From JAWKOK01 sp963848115 (lineage in GTDB: Bacteria > Chloroflexota > Anaerolineae > Caldilineales > Caldilineaceae): 64,000 nucleotides of DNA. Location of the stretch: NCBI GenBank assembly GCA_963848115.1, contig CAWKCP010000030.1:1-64000 (forward strand), given 5' to 3'. Positions 45,311-53,762 of the stretch are shown here, piece by piece. The notes under the pieces are model-generated. The model searched no databases. It had not been told where the DNA came from and saw nothing but the letters and a program-made list of their open reading frames with translations. The position numbers and the translations under genes are program-made. The stretch's first letter is position 1. Every line of letters begins with the position of its first letter.

Positions 45311-47653
45311 ATTACTGGCCCGGCTGAAGAAGACCTGCGATGCCTTGATGTCAACCGTCTTGCCGACAATCGAAAACTCCCCGTTCAGCGGCAGGTCTTG
45401 GGACGAAGTGCCTACCATCACATCAATGGTTGTTGGCTCGACCACATATGCCATGTCCCGGTCGAAATAACCGAGTTGGTTGACGGACAGCACGAACGTC
45501 ACGCTCTTCTGTTCGCCCGGCACGAGCGCAATGCGCTTGAACCCCCTTAGCTCTTTGACCGGACGTGTTACGCTCGCTCCATTCGTACGCGTGTAGAGTT
45601 GCACGACTTCATCGCCGGCGCTGTCGCCAACGTTGGCGATTTGGACGCTGACTGTGACTTGTTCGCCGGCAGTTGCTTCATGCTTGTCCATGATCAGGTC
45701 GCTCAACTCAAATTGGCTATAGCTCAGCCCGAAACCGAAGGGATAGAGCGGCTCATTGCTTTCGTCAACGTAGGGACCGTAGAAGAAGGAACGCTGTCCG
45801 GACGGCTTGCGCGCGTAGTAGAGCGGCACCTGTCCCACGCTGCGCGGTATGGTGACCGGTAATTTGCCGCCTGGGTTTGCATCGCCGAATAGCACCTCGG
45901 CAATCGCTTCGGGGCCTTCTTCGCCCGGCAGCCAAGCCTCCAGAATGGCGGCTACGTTTTCTGCGGCCCACGGCATGGCAAAGGGCCGTCCGTTGACCAA
46001 TACCAGGATGACAGGTGTTCCAGTGGCGTGGACGGCTTTCAGTAGCTTCTGTTGTACGCCGGGCAGGTCCAATGTTGCTCGGTCCCGGAATTCCCCCGTG
46101 CTGCAGTCGGGCGTGAGCCCCGCCTTGTCGCCAACCACGACGATGGCGACATCGGATGCGGCAGCAGCAGCCACGGCCTCATCGAATCCCTCTTCCGATG
46201 GCTCCAAGTACATCGCAGCCTTTGGCATAGGTCACGGTCGTGTCGGCTGAGACTATGTCGCGAACGGCATCCAGCACTGTGTTCATGGTGGCGTAGTTGT
46301 CGACCAGCTTGATCGATTCGGGCAGAGAGTGTTGGGCGAAGCCCATGTTCATGAATGCGATCAGGGTTTCGATGTGGGCCGGATAGGAGTAGTCGCCCAG
46401 CAGATTGCGCTTGCTGTCTGCGTTGGGGCCGATAACGGCGAAGGAACCGACCTCCTTGCTGAGCGGCAGCACACCATCGTTCTTGAGCAAAACCATCGAC
46501 TTCTGGGCGATCGTGCGCGCCAGGCCGCGCTGTTCAGGCGTGTCGAAGACCGATGAAACGGCGCCAGTCTCGACGTAGGGATTCTCGAAGAGGCCCAGGC
46601 GGAATTTCATCGCAAGCACGCGCCGTACCGACTGGTCGATCAGATCGACGGGGAACTGGCCGTCGTTGACCGCTTCGACCAGCGGCGGACCGTAACACTC
46701 GGTATTGGGCAGTTCCACATCCAGGCCCGCCTCCAGAGTCAAACGCCCGGCCTCAGCCTGGGTGGAGGCGTACTGGTGATAGAGCACCAACTGGTTGATG
46801 GTCATGTAATCGGAGACGACGATGCCGTCGAAGCCCCACTGGCCGCGCAGAATGTCGGTGAGCAGGCGCTTGGATGCGCCGCAGGGGATGCCGTCTAGTT
46901 CATGATAGGCGTTCATCATTGAGCCTAGCCCGGCAACCTTGACGGCTGCGTAGAAGGGCGCGAGATGGACTTCGTGTAGTTCTCGCTCGGGGATGTGAGC
47001 CGGTCCCCAGTTGAGGCCGCCCAGCGAAGCGCTGTAGCCGACGAAATGTTTTCCCGTTGCCAGGATGCCGTCGGCCAGATTGTCGGTCTGCAGGCCGCGC
47101 ACATAGGCAACACCCATGCTAGACGTCAGGTAGGGATCCTCGCCGAACGTCTCTTCGATGCGGCCCCAGCGCGGATCGCGGGCGATGTCCGAATACCGGT
47201 GCCAGACCCTGGTGAATACCCACGGCGCGCATTTGGGTGCGGATAACGCCGGTCATCTCTTCGGCCAGATCCGGTTCCCAGGTGCTGGCCAGACCGATGA
47301 TCTGCGGGAAGCTGGTGGCGTTGCGGGCCAGCAGGCCGCTGCAACATTCGTCGTGCACGATGGCCGGGATGCCCAGACGCGTCTGTTCCATCAGATAGCG
47401 CTGGATGGCGTTGGCGGTCTCTGCCACCTCAATCGGATCCAGCACGCTGCCGCCGGCCAGGCGCGTGACCTGGCCGAGGCCCTGGCCCATGACCCTGATC
47501 CATCTTCTCGTCTGAGAGCGACTGATCGTCGTTCTGAAGCTCGTAGATCCAGGCACTGCCCAGTTGCGTAACCTTTTCCTCTACTGTCATGCGGGAGAGC
47601 AAGTCTTCGACTCGTTCATCGATTGGAAGGCTTGCGTCGCTGATAGGCGACAT
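45305..47653 (-). pseudogene. Glycoside hydrolase family 3 (beta-glucosidase/xylosidase-like), three or more frameshifts
   Basis: From ATG 47653 the protein reads RVEDLLSRMTVEEKVTQLGS. Near 47500 the frame shifts (to QGLGQVTRLAGGSVLDPIEV, then IPAIVHDECCSGLLA), near 47200-47120 it shifts to GVAYVRGLQTDNLADGILAT, and near 46215 to PKAAMYLEPSEEGFDEAVAA. FDGIVVSDYMTINQL holds the GH3 nucleophile Asp; the second domain (VLVNGRPFAMPWAAENV) and the fibronectin-like C-terminal domain (QIANVGDSAGDEVVQLYTRT) are complete. The rebuilt length is about 780 residues. No signal peptide is seen. It lies downstream of a sugar ABC operon, beyond a terminator, and probably cleaves the imported sugar. The stop codon lies inside repeat copy C. 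Confidence 0.85.
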
Positions 47654-47735
47654 GCTCGCTGTGCTGCGTCATCTTGAAGACTCCTTGGCGATGGTTTTGC
47701 GCTGAAGGAATGTTTTTGTGTCGATACTGAAAAGA

Positions 47736-47771
47736 CATGCAGCTGCCCAGGTAGAAATGGGCAGCCGCATG
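47736..47771 (-). terminator. Hairpin terminator candidate after sugar ABC permease genes
   Basis: CATGCAGCTGCCCA (47736-47749) and TGGGCAGCCGCATG (47758-47771) pair at 13 of 14 positions with an 8-base loop, followed on the minus strand by TCTTTTC. It separates the transporter operon from the GH3 gene. Confidence 0.65.
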
Positions 47772-47824
47772 AATTTTAGCTGATTGAGTTGTGCAACTGC
47801 CCGCGAAGGCTGCTCTATCTCTGT

Positions 47825-48769
47825 CTACTCTTTAACCGCCCGGCTGTCAGACCGGCGATGAACTGGCGCTGCATGAAGAGGAAGACGATGATGATCGGCA
47901 GTGTGCTCAAGAAGGAACCGGCCAGAATGGCCCCAAAGGGCGTCGCGTAGGGGCCGTTGAGCAACGCATGCCCAGGTTGATGGTGTAGAGATCCTTGTCC
48001 GACAGCACGATGAGCGGCCAGAGGAAGTCATTCCAGCAGCGTTGAAGGCGAGAATGGCTAGAATGCCGAAGGCCGGTTTCTGGATCGGGACCACGATGCG
48101 CCAGTAGATGCCGAACTCGGTGCTGCCGTCGATGCGCGCGCATCCATCAATTCGTTGGGGATGCTGAGCATGAACTGGCGCATGAGGAAGATGAAGAAGG
48201 CTGACACGGCGACGGGAATGGTCACGGCCCAATAGGTATTGAGCCAACCGAACCAGGCCATCTGCATGAACATGGGGATCAGCAACACCTCGAAGGGCAG
48301 CATGAGGGCAAAGAGCACGAGCAAGAAACCGACCTTCTTGCCCGGAACTCATACTTAGCGAAGCCAAACCCGGCCAGGGAGGAGAAGAAGATGGCCAAGC
48401 TGCACGAACCGTGGCCAGGAAGACAGTGTTGAACGCCCAGCGTACGAACGGTTGCTCGGTGAAGAGATAGCGGTAGTTTTCGGTGTAGAGACTTACGCCG
48501 AAGATCGTGGTGATCGTTTCCGGCGGATAGTTTTCCGGATTCGTAATGCTGGGCGGGTAGAATTGTAGCGGCCAACTCCAGATCTCGGTGTTTGTCTTGA
48601 AGGTCGACGCAATCATGTAGACATAAGGCGCAGCAGTCAGAAAGACGCCAAAGAGCAATGCCGCGTTGATGGTGATGATCTTGATGATCTTCCAGGTGCG
48701 TCGTTTCGATTTGCCGCGCTTCGCACTCTTGGTGATTGCGGCTCGATTGTCGATGTTTGCGGTTGCCAT
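47825..48769 (-). pseudogene. Sugar ABC transporter permease, MalG type, frameshifted
   Basis: From ATG 48769: RTWKIIKIITINAALLFGVF then LTAAPYVYMIASTFKTNTEI and FVRWAFNTVFLATV. From about 48400 the family sequence changes frame (SLAGFGFAKYEF, then MLVLFALMLPFEVLLIPMFM, FFIFLMRQFMLSIPNELMDA), and again near 48140 and 48040 (FGIYWRIVVPIQKPAFGILA; FLWPLIVLSDKDLYTINLGM). At least four indels are needed for one protein of about 310 residues. It acts as an inner-membrane partner of the MalF-type protein directly upstream. Confidence 0.8.
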
Positions 48770-48772
48770 GGC

Positions 48773-49697
48773 TTAGTCCTCCCCAAATGCACGAAAGAAG
48801 TAGAGGTTGATGGCCGAGATGGCGAAGATGATCAACACCAGCGAATAGGCGACGGCCGACGCATAGCCCAGCTTGAAAAAGCGAAAGCCGGTCATGTAGA
48901 GGTACATGGACATGGTCAGCGAGGCATCAGATGGGCCGCCCTGGGTCAGGAGCCAGGGTTCCGTGAAGAGCGCATACGACCCGATCATAGACTGGATGAC
49001 CACAAACATGGTGATGGGACGCAGAAGGGGGATGGTGATGTGCCAGAGAATGTGCCAGGGGTTGGCGCCGTCGATCATGGCGGCTTCGTAGAGCGACTCG
49101 GGGATGCCCTTGAGGCCAGCTAAGAAGTAAAAGGCGTTGATGCCGGCCCATCGCCAAACGCCCAGCAAGATGATGGCCGGCATAACCCATTTCGTTGACG
49201 TGAGCCACGGGATTGGCTGTATGCCGATTTTTTGAAGACCAGCGTTCAACATGCCGTATTGAGTGTCGAGCACCAGCAGAAAGATGAGTGAGACCACGAC
49301 AGCCGAAGTCAGAACCGGGAAGAAGAAGCTTACTCGGTAGAACTGGGTGAAGGTCTTTGCCGAGGCAGCATTGAAGGCGAGCGCCAAGGTGAAGGCCACC
49401 GGCAACTGAATGAGTAGGCTGCCCAGCGCAAAGTAGGTGTGTTGACAATCGACTTGAGGAAACGGGCGTCGTTGAGCAAGGCCCGATAATTATCGAGGCC
49501 TATCCAACAGGCGAACTCAGACCGGTCTGTTTCTGAAAACTGAGCAGAAACGAATAGACAACGGGAAAAATCGAAAATGTGAAGAAGAGAATGAAGAATG
49601 GGGCGACAAAGAAGTAGGGCGCCATCTTGCGTTGGTTGCGATACCACCAACTTGACTGCGAACCCCGTTGATTGCAACTTGAACAGCCACGATGCAC
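48773..49697 (-). CDS. Sugar ABC transporter permease, MalF type, frameshifted near the N-terminus
   Basis: The N-terminus from 49697 reads KMAPYFFVAPFFILFFTFSI, a first membrane helix. Around 49510 and 49440 the frame changes (CWIGLDNYRALLNDARFLKS), and from 49405 onward one frame is open to 48773 with LPVAFTLALAFNAASAKTFT, VSLIFLLVLDTQYGML, SLYEAAMIDGANPWHILWHI (the EAA loop) and INLYFFRAFGED at the end. Its stop is 3 bases from the MalG-type start. Two indels are implied. The protein is the inner-membrane permease of a sugar uptake system. Confidence 0.83.
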
Positions 49698-49768
49698 CTC
49701 CTATTGATGCCAGCACTGTTGATGACCGTACGAAGCGCTGCATGGACCCTGCTGCCCATCTTCGTAGA

Positions 49769-49799
49769 GATAGCTGCCGACGTCATGCCGGCAGCTATC
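49769..49799. repeat. Perfect 11-bp hairpin between binding-protein and permease genes
   Basis: GATAGCTGCCG (49769-49779) and CGGCAGCTATC (49789-49799) enclose 9 bases. Such hairpins after binding-protein genes often protect the upstream mRNA so that binding protein is made in excess over permeases. Confidence 0.75.
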
Positions 49800-49871
49800 G
49801 TTGAAGCCCTAGCAGAATGTATCAAACGATGCTGCGAATTGATCGCGATCCTAACGGGTCCAGACAGCAGA

Positions 49872-51205
49872 CTAGCCGGCGGCGAGAATCGCATCAACTT
49901 CTTCGCGGCACTGTGCCATTGCCTCATCGACGGGCATCTGAATGTCCTCGGACATGACCGGCGTTACCACCGTGCGGGTGAAGGCGTCGGTGACTTCAGG
50001 CCACCAGGGCGAGTTGTGAAGCGGCGGCATGTTCGGAGCCGCTGCAGTGATGTACTCTGCTGGTTTTTGGCCGTTGAAGTAGGAGTCGGAGAACTGAAGG
50101 CGCTCGTCTTCCCAGGCCGGCTTCCAGGTCGGGAAGAGATTCTGCATCTCGAAACCGAGCAGCACGCCGTCGTTGGTCAGGTTGCTGTAACGGATGAAAT
50201 CCCAGGCAATATCAGGGTATTCGCTCTGCTCGGTGATGGTGGTGCCGGTGCCGCCACGCGAGCCGCTGACGGCACCCGAGCCGTCTCCCAGGTCGGCAAT
50301 AGCTGCATTTCCCACAGCCCTTCCAGGTCGGCGGCATTGTCTTTCATGAAGCCCTGGTACCACGGAGCGCCCCAGATCCATGGCGAATTCACCGGCCGAC
50401 ATCTGACCATATTGGGCGTCTCCAGCCGCGCGCTCGATGGCAATGCCATCCTTGAAGCGCCAGTCTGCAAGCTGCTGCATGCTCTTGACACCGCCCTCGT
50501 TGTCGAAGGACGGGTTGCCTTCGGCGTCAAAGAATCCGTTGAACGCCTGCGAGGTCATCCACCAGTCCTGCCAGCCCGCGGTTGTTAGCGCCCAGAGGGC
50601 CTTGCCGGTGGCTTCGTTGTAGTCGATGCCTGCCTGCGTCACTTCTTCCCAGGTCGTGAACGGGTAGCTAATGCCGGCATCTGAGAGCAGGTCGTGGCGA
50701 TAGAAGAGCAACGTGGCATTCAGCTCATTGCCGAGGCCGTAGTATTGGCCCTGCCAGCTCCATGGCGGCAGCGCTGAACTGGTGTAGAGATTGGCTTCAT
50801 CATCGCCCAACAGAGTCATTCAGCGGAACGAAGCCGACGCGTTCCCCTTTGACATACTGGCCAAAGCGAGAGATCTCGATATCAGCTAAGTCCGGAGCGC
50901 CGGTGCCCGCCACCAATGTGGTTAGTACTTTGTCGTGCATCTCTTGGTAGGCGATTTCTTGGATGTCGATATTGACGTCCGGGTTGACTTCCTCTTTGTA
51001 TTTCTCTGCCAGGGCGCCGTACCAGTTGTTGCGGTTGGTGGCGAAGCCCCAGAAGACCAGATCGATGGGTTCGCCGGCTGACCGGTGCACTGCCTTCGCC
51101 GGCGGGAGCCGGTCCGCCTGATGGGGCGCAGGCTGCCAATACAGCGACGCCGGTGGTGGCGCCGGCCATCTTCAGAAAGTTGCGTCGTGAAAACTGTTTA
51201 CTCAT
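49872..51205 (-). pseudogene. Sugar ABC transporter substrate-binding lipoprotein, frameshifted
   Basis: Start ATG 51205 behind AAAGGAG. MSKQFSRRNFLKMAGATTGV and AVLAACAP give a Tat motif with a lipobox Cys. The frame changes near 51110 (PIDLVFWGFATNRNNWYGAL), then near 50815 to LGDDEANLYTSSALPPWSWQ and GQYYGLGNELNATLLFYRHD, and near 50380-50290 (GAPWYQGFMKDNAADLEGLW; RGGTGTTITEQSEYPDIAWD) before ending VDEAMAQCREEVDAILAAG. At least four indels are implied. It is the MalE-like protein of the second sugar transporter and lies next to a LacI regulator; the sugar is unknown. Confidence 0.8.
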
Positions 51206-51385
51206 CTTTTCTCCTTTGGTTGATTCGTCTTGCAAAACTAATTCGGTCAACAAGTCGAACAAGAACGTGATAGGAAAGAGGGTGCTGAATCTGCGAACGC
51301 TCGTGTCAACAGCACCGACCACAAAAAAACCTGACATGAGGGATAGCAAAAACGTAGCTGCGTCGTTTGAGCTTGTCCAGGGTAA

Positions 51386-52403
51386 TTATTTGACCTGAGC
51401 ACAGGACTTGCGAACCACCAACTGCGTTTCAACTTTGCGAACCAGTGGGTCTATTCGCTCGCCGTTTATCAGATCCATGAGCATGCCTGCCGCGATATAG
51501 CCCATCTCTTCCACCGACTGGTTGACGGTCGTGAGCGAAGGTTCTGTCATCGATGTTTCCGGTGAATTGTCGAACCCCACAACTGATACGTCATCAGGAA
51601 CGATCAGACCGACTGCTTTGGCCGCGTCCAGAACGCCGACAGCCGACTGGTCATTGGCGGCCATGATGGCGGTCACTCGATCCGGCTGGGCAAAGAGTGT
51701 GAGCGCTCCTAGAATAGCCACCCTCACGCGTGTAGTCGCCGTCCATGACAAGATCGGGATCGAGGGGGATGCCGGCCTTTGCCAGACCGTCCTGGTATCC
51801 CTGGTATCTGCGCCAGGCGCTGGTCAAATCGGCCCGCCCACTGATAAAGCCAATGCGCCGATGACCCAATTCGATCAGGTACTCCATGGCATCCATGACG
51901 CCAATACGATTGGTGGACAACACGGTAGGGTAATCCGCCGCTTCGTTGTGCGGATCGACGGCGACCAACGGGTAGTCGGTTCGAAAGTGGACGGCATGGG
52001 GAGCGGCAACGATGATGCCATCGGTGATGCTGCCGTTGATGAGCGCTACCTGTTCTTGTTCCCAGGCAGACAGCTTGTCACCCTCTCTATGGCGTCCGCT
52101 GTAGACCAGTAGATCGAAATCGCGTTCAGCCACCGCACTGTAAACGCCTCTCGCCACTTCGACAGTGAAAGACTGATAGAGGTCAGAGAGGATCAACCCT
52201 ATGACATTGGTGCGGCTGCTGCGCATGCTGCGCGCAGCCAAGCTGGACGCATAGCCCAACTCGTCAATGACTGCTCGCACCTTGGTATAGGTTGCGGCCG
52301 AAACATCGTCTTTCTTGTTGAGCACACGCGACACCGTTGTGACCGAGACGTCAGCCCTACGCGCCACGTCCTGAATGGTGACCTTCTGCAAAGTATGATC
52401 CAT
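51386..52403 (-). CDS. LacI-family transcriptional regulator, one frameshift
   Basis: From ATG 52403: KVTIQDVARRADVSVTTVSR then VLNKKDDVSAATYTKVRAVI is the LacI helix-turn-helix and hinge region, followed by a sugar-binding domain (IGLILSDLYQSFTVEVARGV, YLIELGHRRIGFISGRADLT). Near 51720 the frame shifts by one from YTREGGYSRS to LGALTLFAQPDRVTAIMAAN, then DDVSVVGFDNSPETSMTEPS runs to a stop at 51386. The total is about 338 residues, normal for LacI. It sits upstream of the sugar transporter in the same direction and most likely controls that operon and itself: an operator-like site overlaps its own promoter. Confidence 0.88.
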
Positions 52404-52437
52404 CTATGGCTTGAGACAGCGGATTTTGTTGGATACC

Positions 52438-52449
52438 GGAAACGATACC
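52438..52449. promoter_or_regulatory. Candidate LacI-family operator
   Basis: GGAAACGATACC has the central CG and flanking GG/CC of LacI-type sites, with two asymmetrical positions. A second GGATACC lies at 52431-52437. It lies just downstream of the -10 box, at the expected transcription start of the LacI gene. Confidence 0.55.
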
Positions 52450-52452
52450 AGG

Positions 52453-52480
52453 ATTGTAACATAAGCTACAAACATGTCAA
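52453..52480 (-). promoter_or_regulatory. Promoter of the LacI-family gene
   Basis: On the minus strand TTGACA (52475-52480) and TACAAT (52453-52458) are 16 bases apart, 50 bases upstream of the start codon. Confidence 0.7.
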
Positions 52481-52523
52481 GGAGAATTTTCGAGGAGGGC
52501 TTTCGTCGGAGTCTAGATCAAGC

Positions 52524-52566
52524 CCGCAGACGCCGTGATACACGAGAAGTGTCACGGCGTCTGCGG
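52524..52566. terminator. Strong hairpin downstream of the DapA-family gene
   Basis: CCGCAGACGCCGTGA (52524-52538) pairs perfectly with its complement at 52552-52566, and CAC/GTG in the loop extends the stem. It lies about 80 bases past the stop at 52649. There is no T-run, so it may be a processed or Rho-assisted end. Confidence 0.65.
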
Positions 52567-52648
52567 ATTACAGAGCGATTCGCGATGTAGCCTCCGGGAG
52601 ATGGTCATCAGCAGGCGGATTTTGCTGACTCTCCCGAATCTTAGTTTG

Positions 52649-53560
52649 TCAGGCAGGCACGTTCAGCGCCTTGACCCTGGCAAGCACGGCTGCGGCCTCG
52701 TCATCGTTGAGCGTCACCAGCGGTGGGCGAACCGTCCGCCAACCGACATCGTCGAAGCGGTCCGCGATGATGGCTTTGATAGCCGGAATGGGCGCGTAGC
52801 CCTCGACAGTCGTGCGCATGCCATTGGCCTCGACCTGCAATTCCTCGGCATTTTCGGATTGCCAGTTGTCGTATAGGGCGCGCAGCTTTTCGGGTATTAG
52901 GTTGGACATGGCCGAAATGGTACCGGCGCCGCCCAGGCGCAGTGTCTCCAGCAGGAACATCTCGGTACCGGAAAAGGTGCCGAATCCGGTACCCGAGAAT
53001 GTGGTGAGAATGGCGTTCAAGTTGTTCCAATCACGTGAGCTATCCTTGATGCCGACAACAGTGTTGGGATAGGCGCTCACCAACCGCTCGATCACGCCAA
53101 TGGGAAAGCCGACCTGGGCGATGGGTGGGATGTGATAGAGGTAGATGCGCAGGCGGTCATCGCCTACGCCTTCGATCACTTCGGCGATGCCGGCGAAAAG
53201 TCCATCGTCGGGTACGCCTTTGTAATAGAAGGGGGGCAGCATCAATACGCCGCCGACGCCCTGTTTCACAGCATGGGCTGTGAGGCGCACCGAGTCCGGT
53301 ATGGCGCACATGCCGGTGCCTGGCATGAGTTTGCTTGCCGGAATGCCGGCAGCTACCAACTGCTCCAGCATGTCCATGCGCTCTTCCATACCGACTGAGT
53401 TGGCTTCGCTGGTGGTCCCGAATGGGCAGAGCCCATGACAGCCGCTGTCGAGGAGATGGCGACTGAACGCGATCCAGCGCTCGGTGTCGGGCGTTAGGTC
53501 TGAATGGAAAGGGGTGAGTACCGGTGCGAAGACGCCCCGAAAATTGGTGGATTCGCTCAT
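52649..53560 (-). CDS. Dihydrodipicolinate synthase / N-acetylneuraminate lyase family aldolase
   Basis: Start ATG 53560 (MSESTNFRGVFAPVLTPFHS), behind CGGAG. The 303-residue TIM barrel has the GTTSEANS phosphate/carboxylate loop, Y142 in YLYHIPP and the Schiff-base K172 in VVGIKDSS. These are the family catalytic residues. Reactions in this family include condensation or cleavage of pyruvate with aldehydes and keto-deoxy sugars; the genomic setting beside sugar transporters suggests a catabolic aldolase rather than lysine synthesis, but that is inference. It is intact and divergent from the PBP-kinase-AraC gene. Confidence 0.92.
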   Translation of the reverse strand: MSESTNFRGVFAPVLTPFHSDLTPDTERWIAFSRHLLDSGCHGLCPFGTTSEANSVGMEERMDMLEQLVAAGIPASKLMPGTGMCAIPDSVRLTAHAVKQGVGGVLMLPPFYYKGVPDDGLFAGIAEVIEGVGDDRLRIYLYHIPPIAQVGFPIGVIERLVSAYPNTVVGIKDSSRDWNNLNAILTTFSGTGFGTFSGTEMFLLETLRLGGAGTISAMSNLIPEKLRALYDNWQSENAEELQVEANGMRTTVEGYAPIPAIKAIIADRFDDVGWRTVRPPLVTLNDDEAAAVLARVKALNVPA

Positions 53561-53606
53561 TTCTTGGCTCCGTTGATTCTTACTGGCTGATTGGTTACGA
53601 CCAGGC

Positions 53607-53658
53607 GGTATGATACCATGGGCTGTAGCGGTTAGCACGCCCAACGTATTGTGGGCGT
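53607..53658. promoter_or_regulatory. Palindromes in the divergent DapA / sensor-regulator promoter region
   Basis: GGTATGATACC (53607-53617) is a perfect palindrome about a central G. ACGCCCA (53637-53643) and TGGGCGT (53652-53658) form a second inverted pair. Either may bind a regulator of the two divergent genes. Confidence 0.4.
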
Positions 53659-53762
53659 ATCTCAGATTCTCGACGAATTCTGTCAGAACCGCAATCCCCG
53701 AATGTGCCGATAGGCTTCCCGCGTACAAAAATGGTACGGCGTAAGGATCCGGTGAGAAGACA

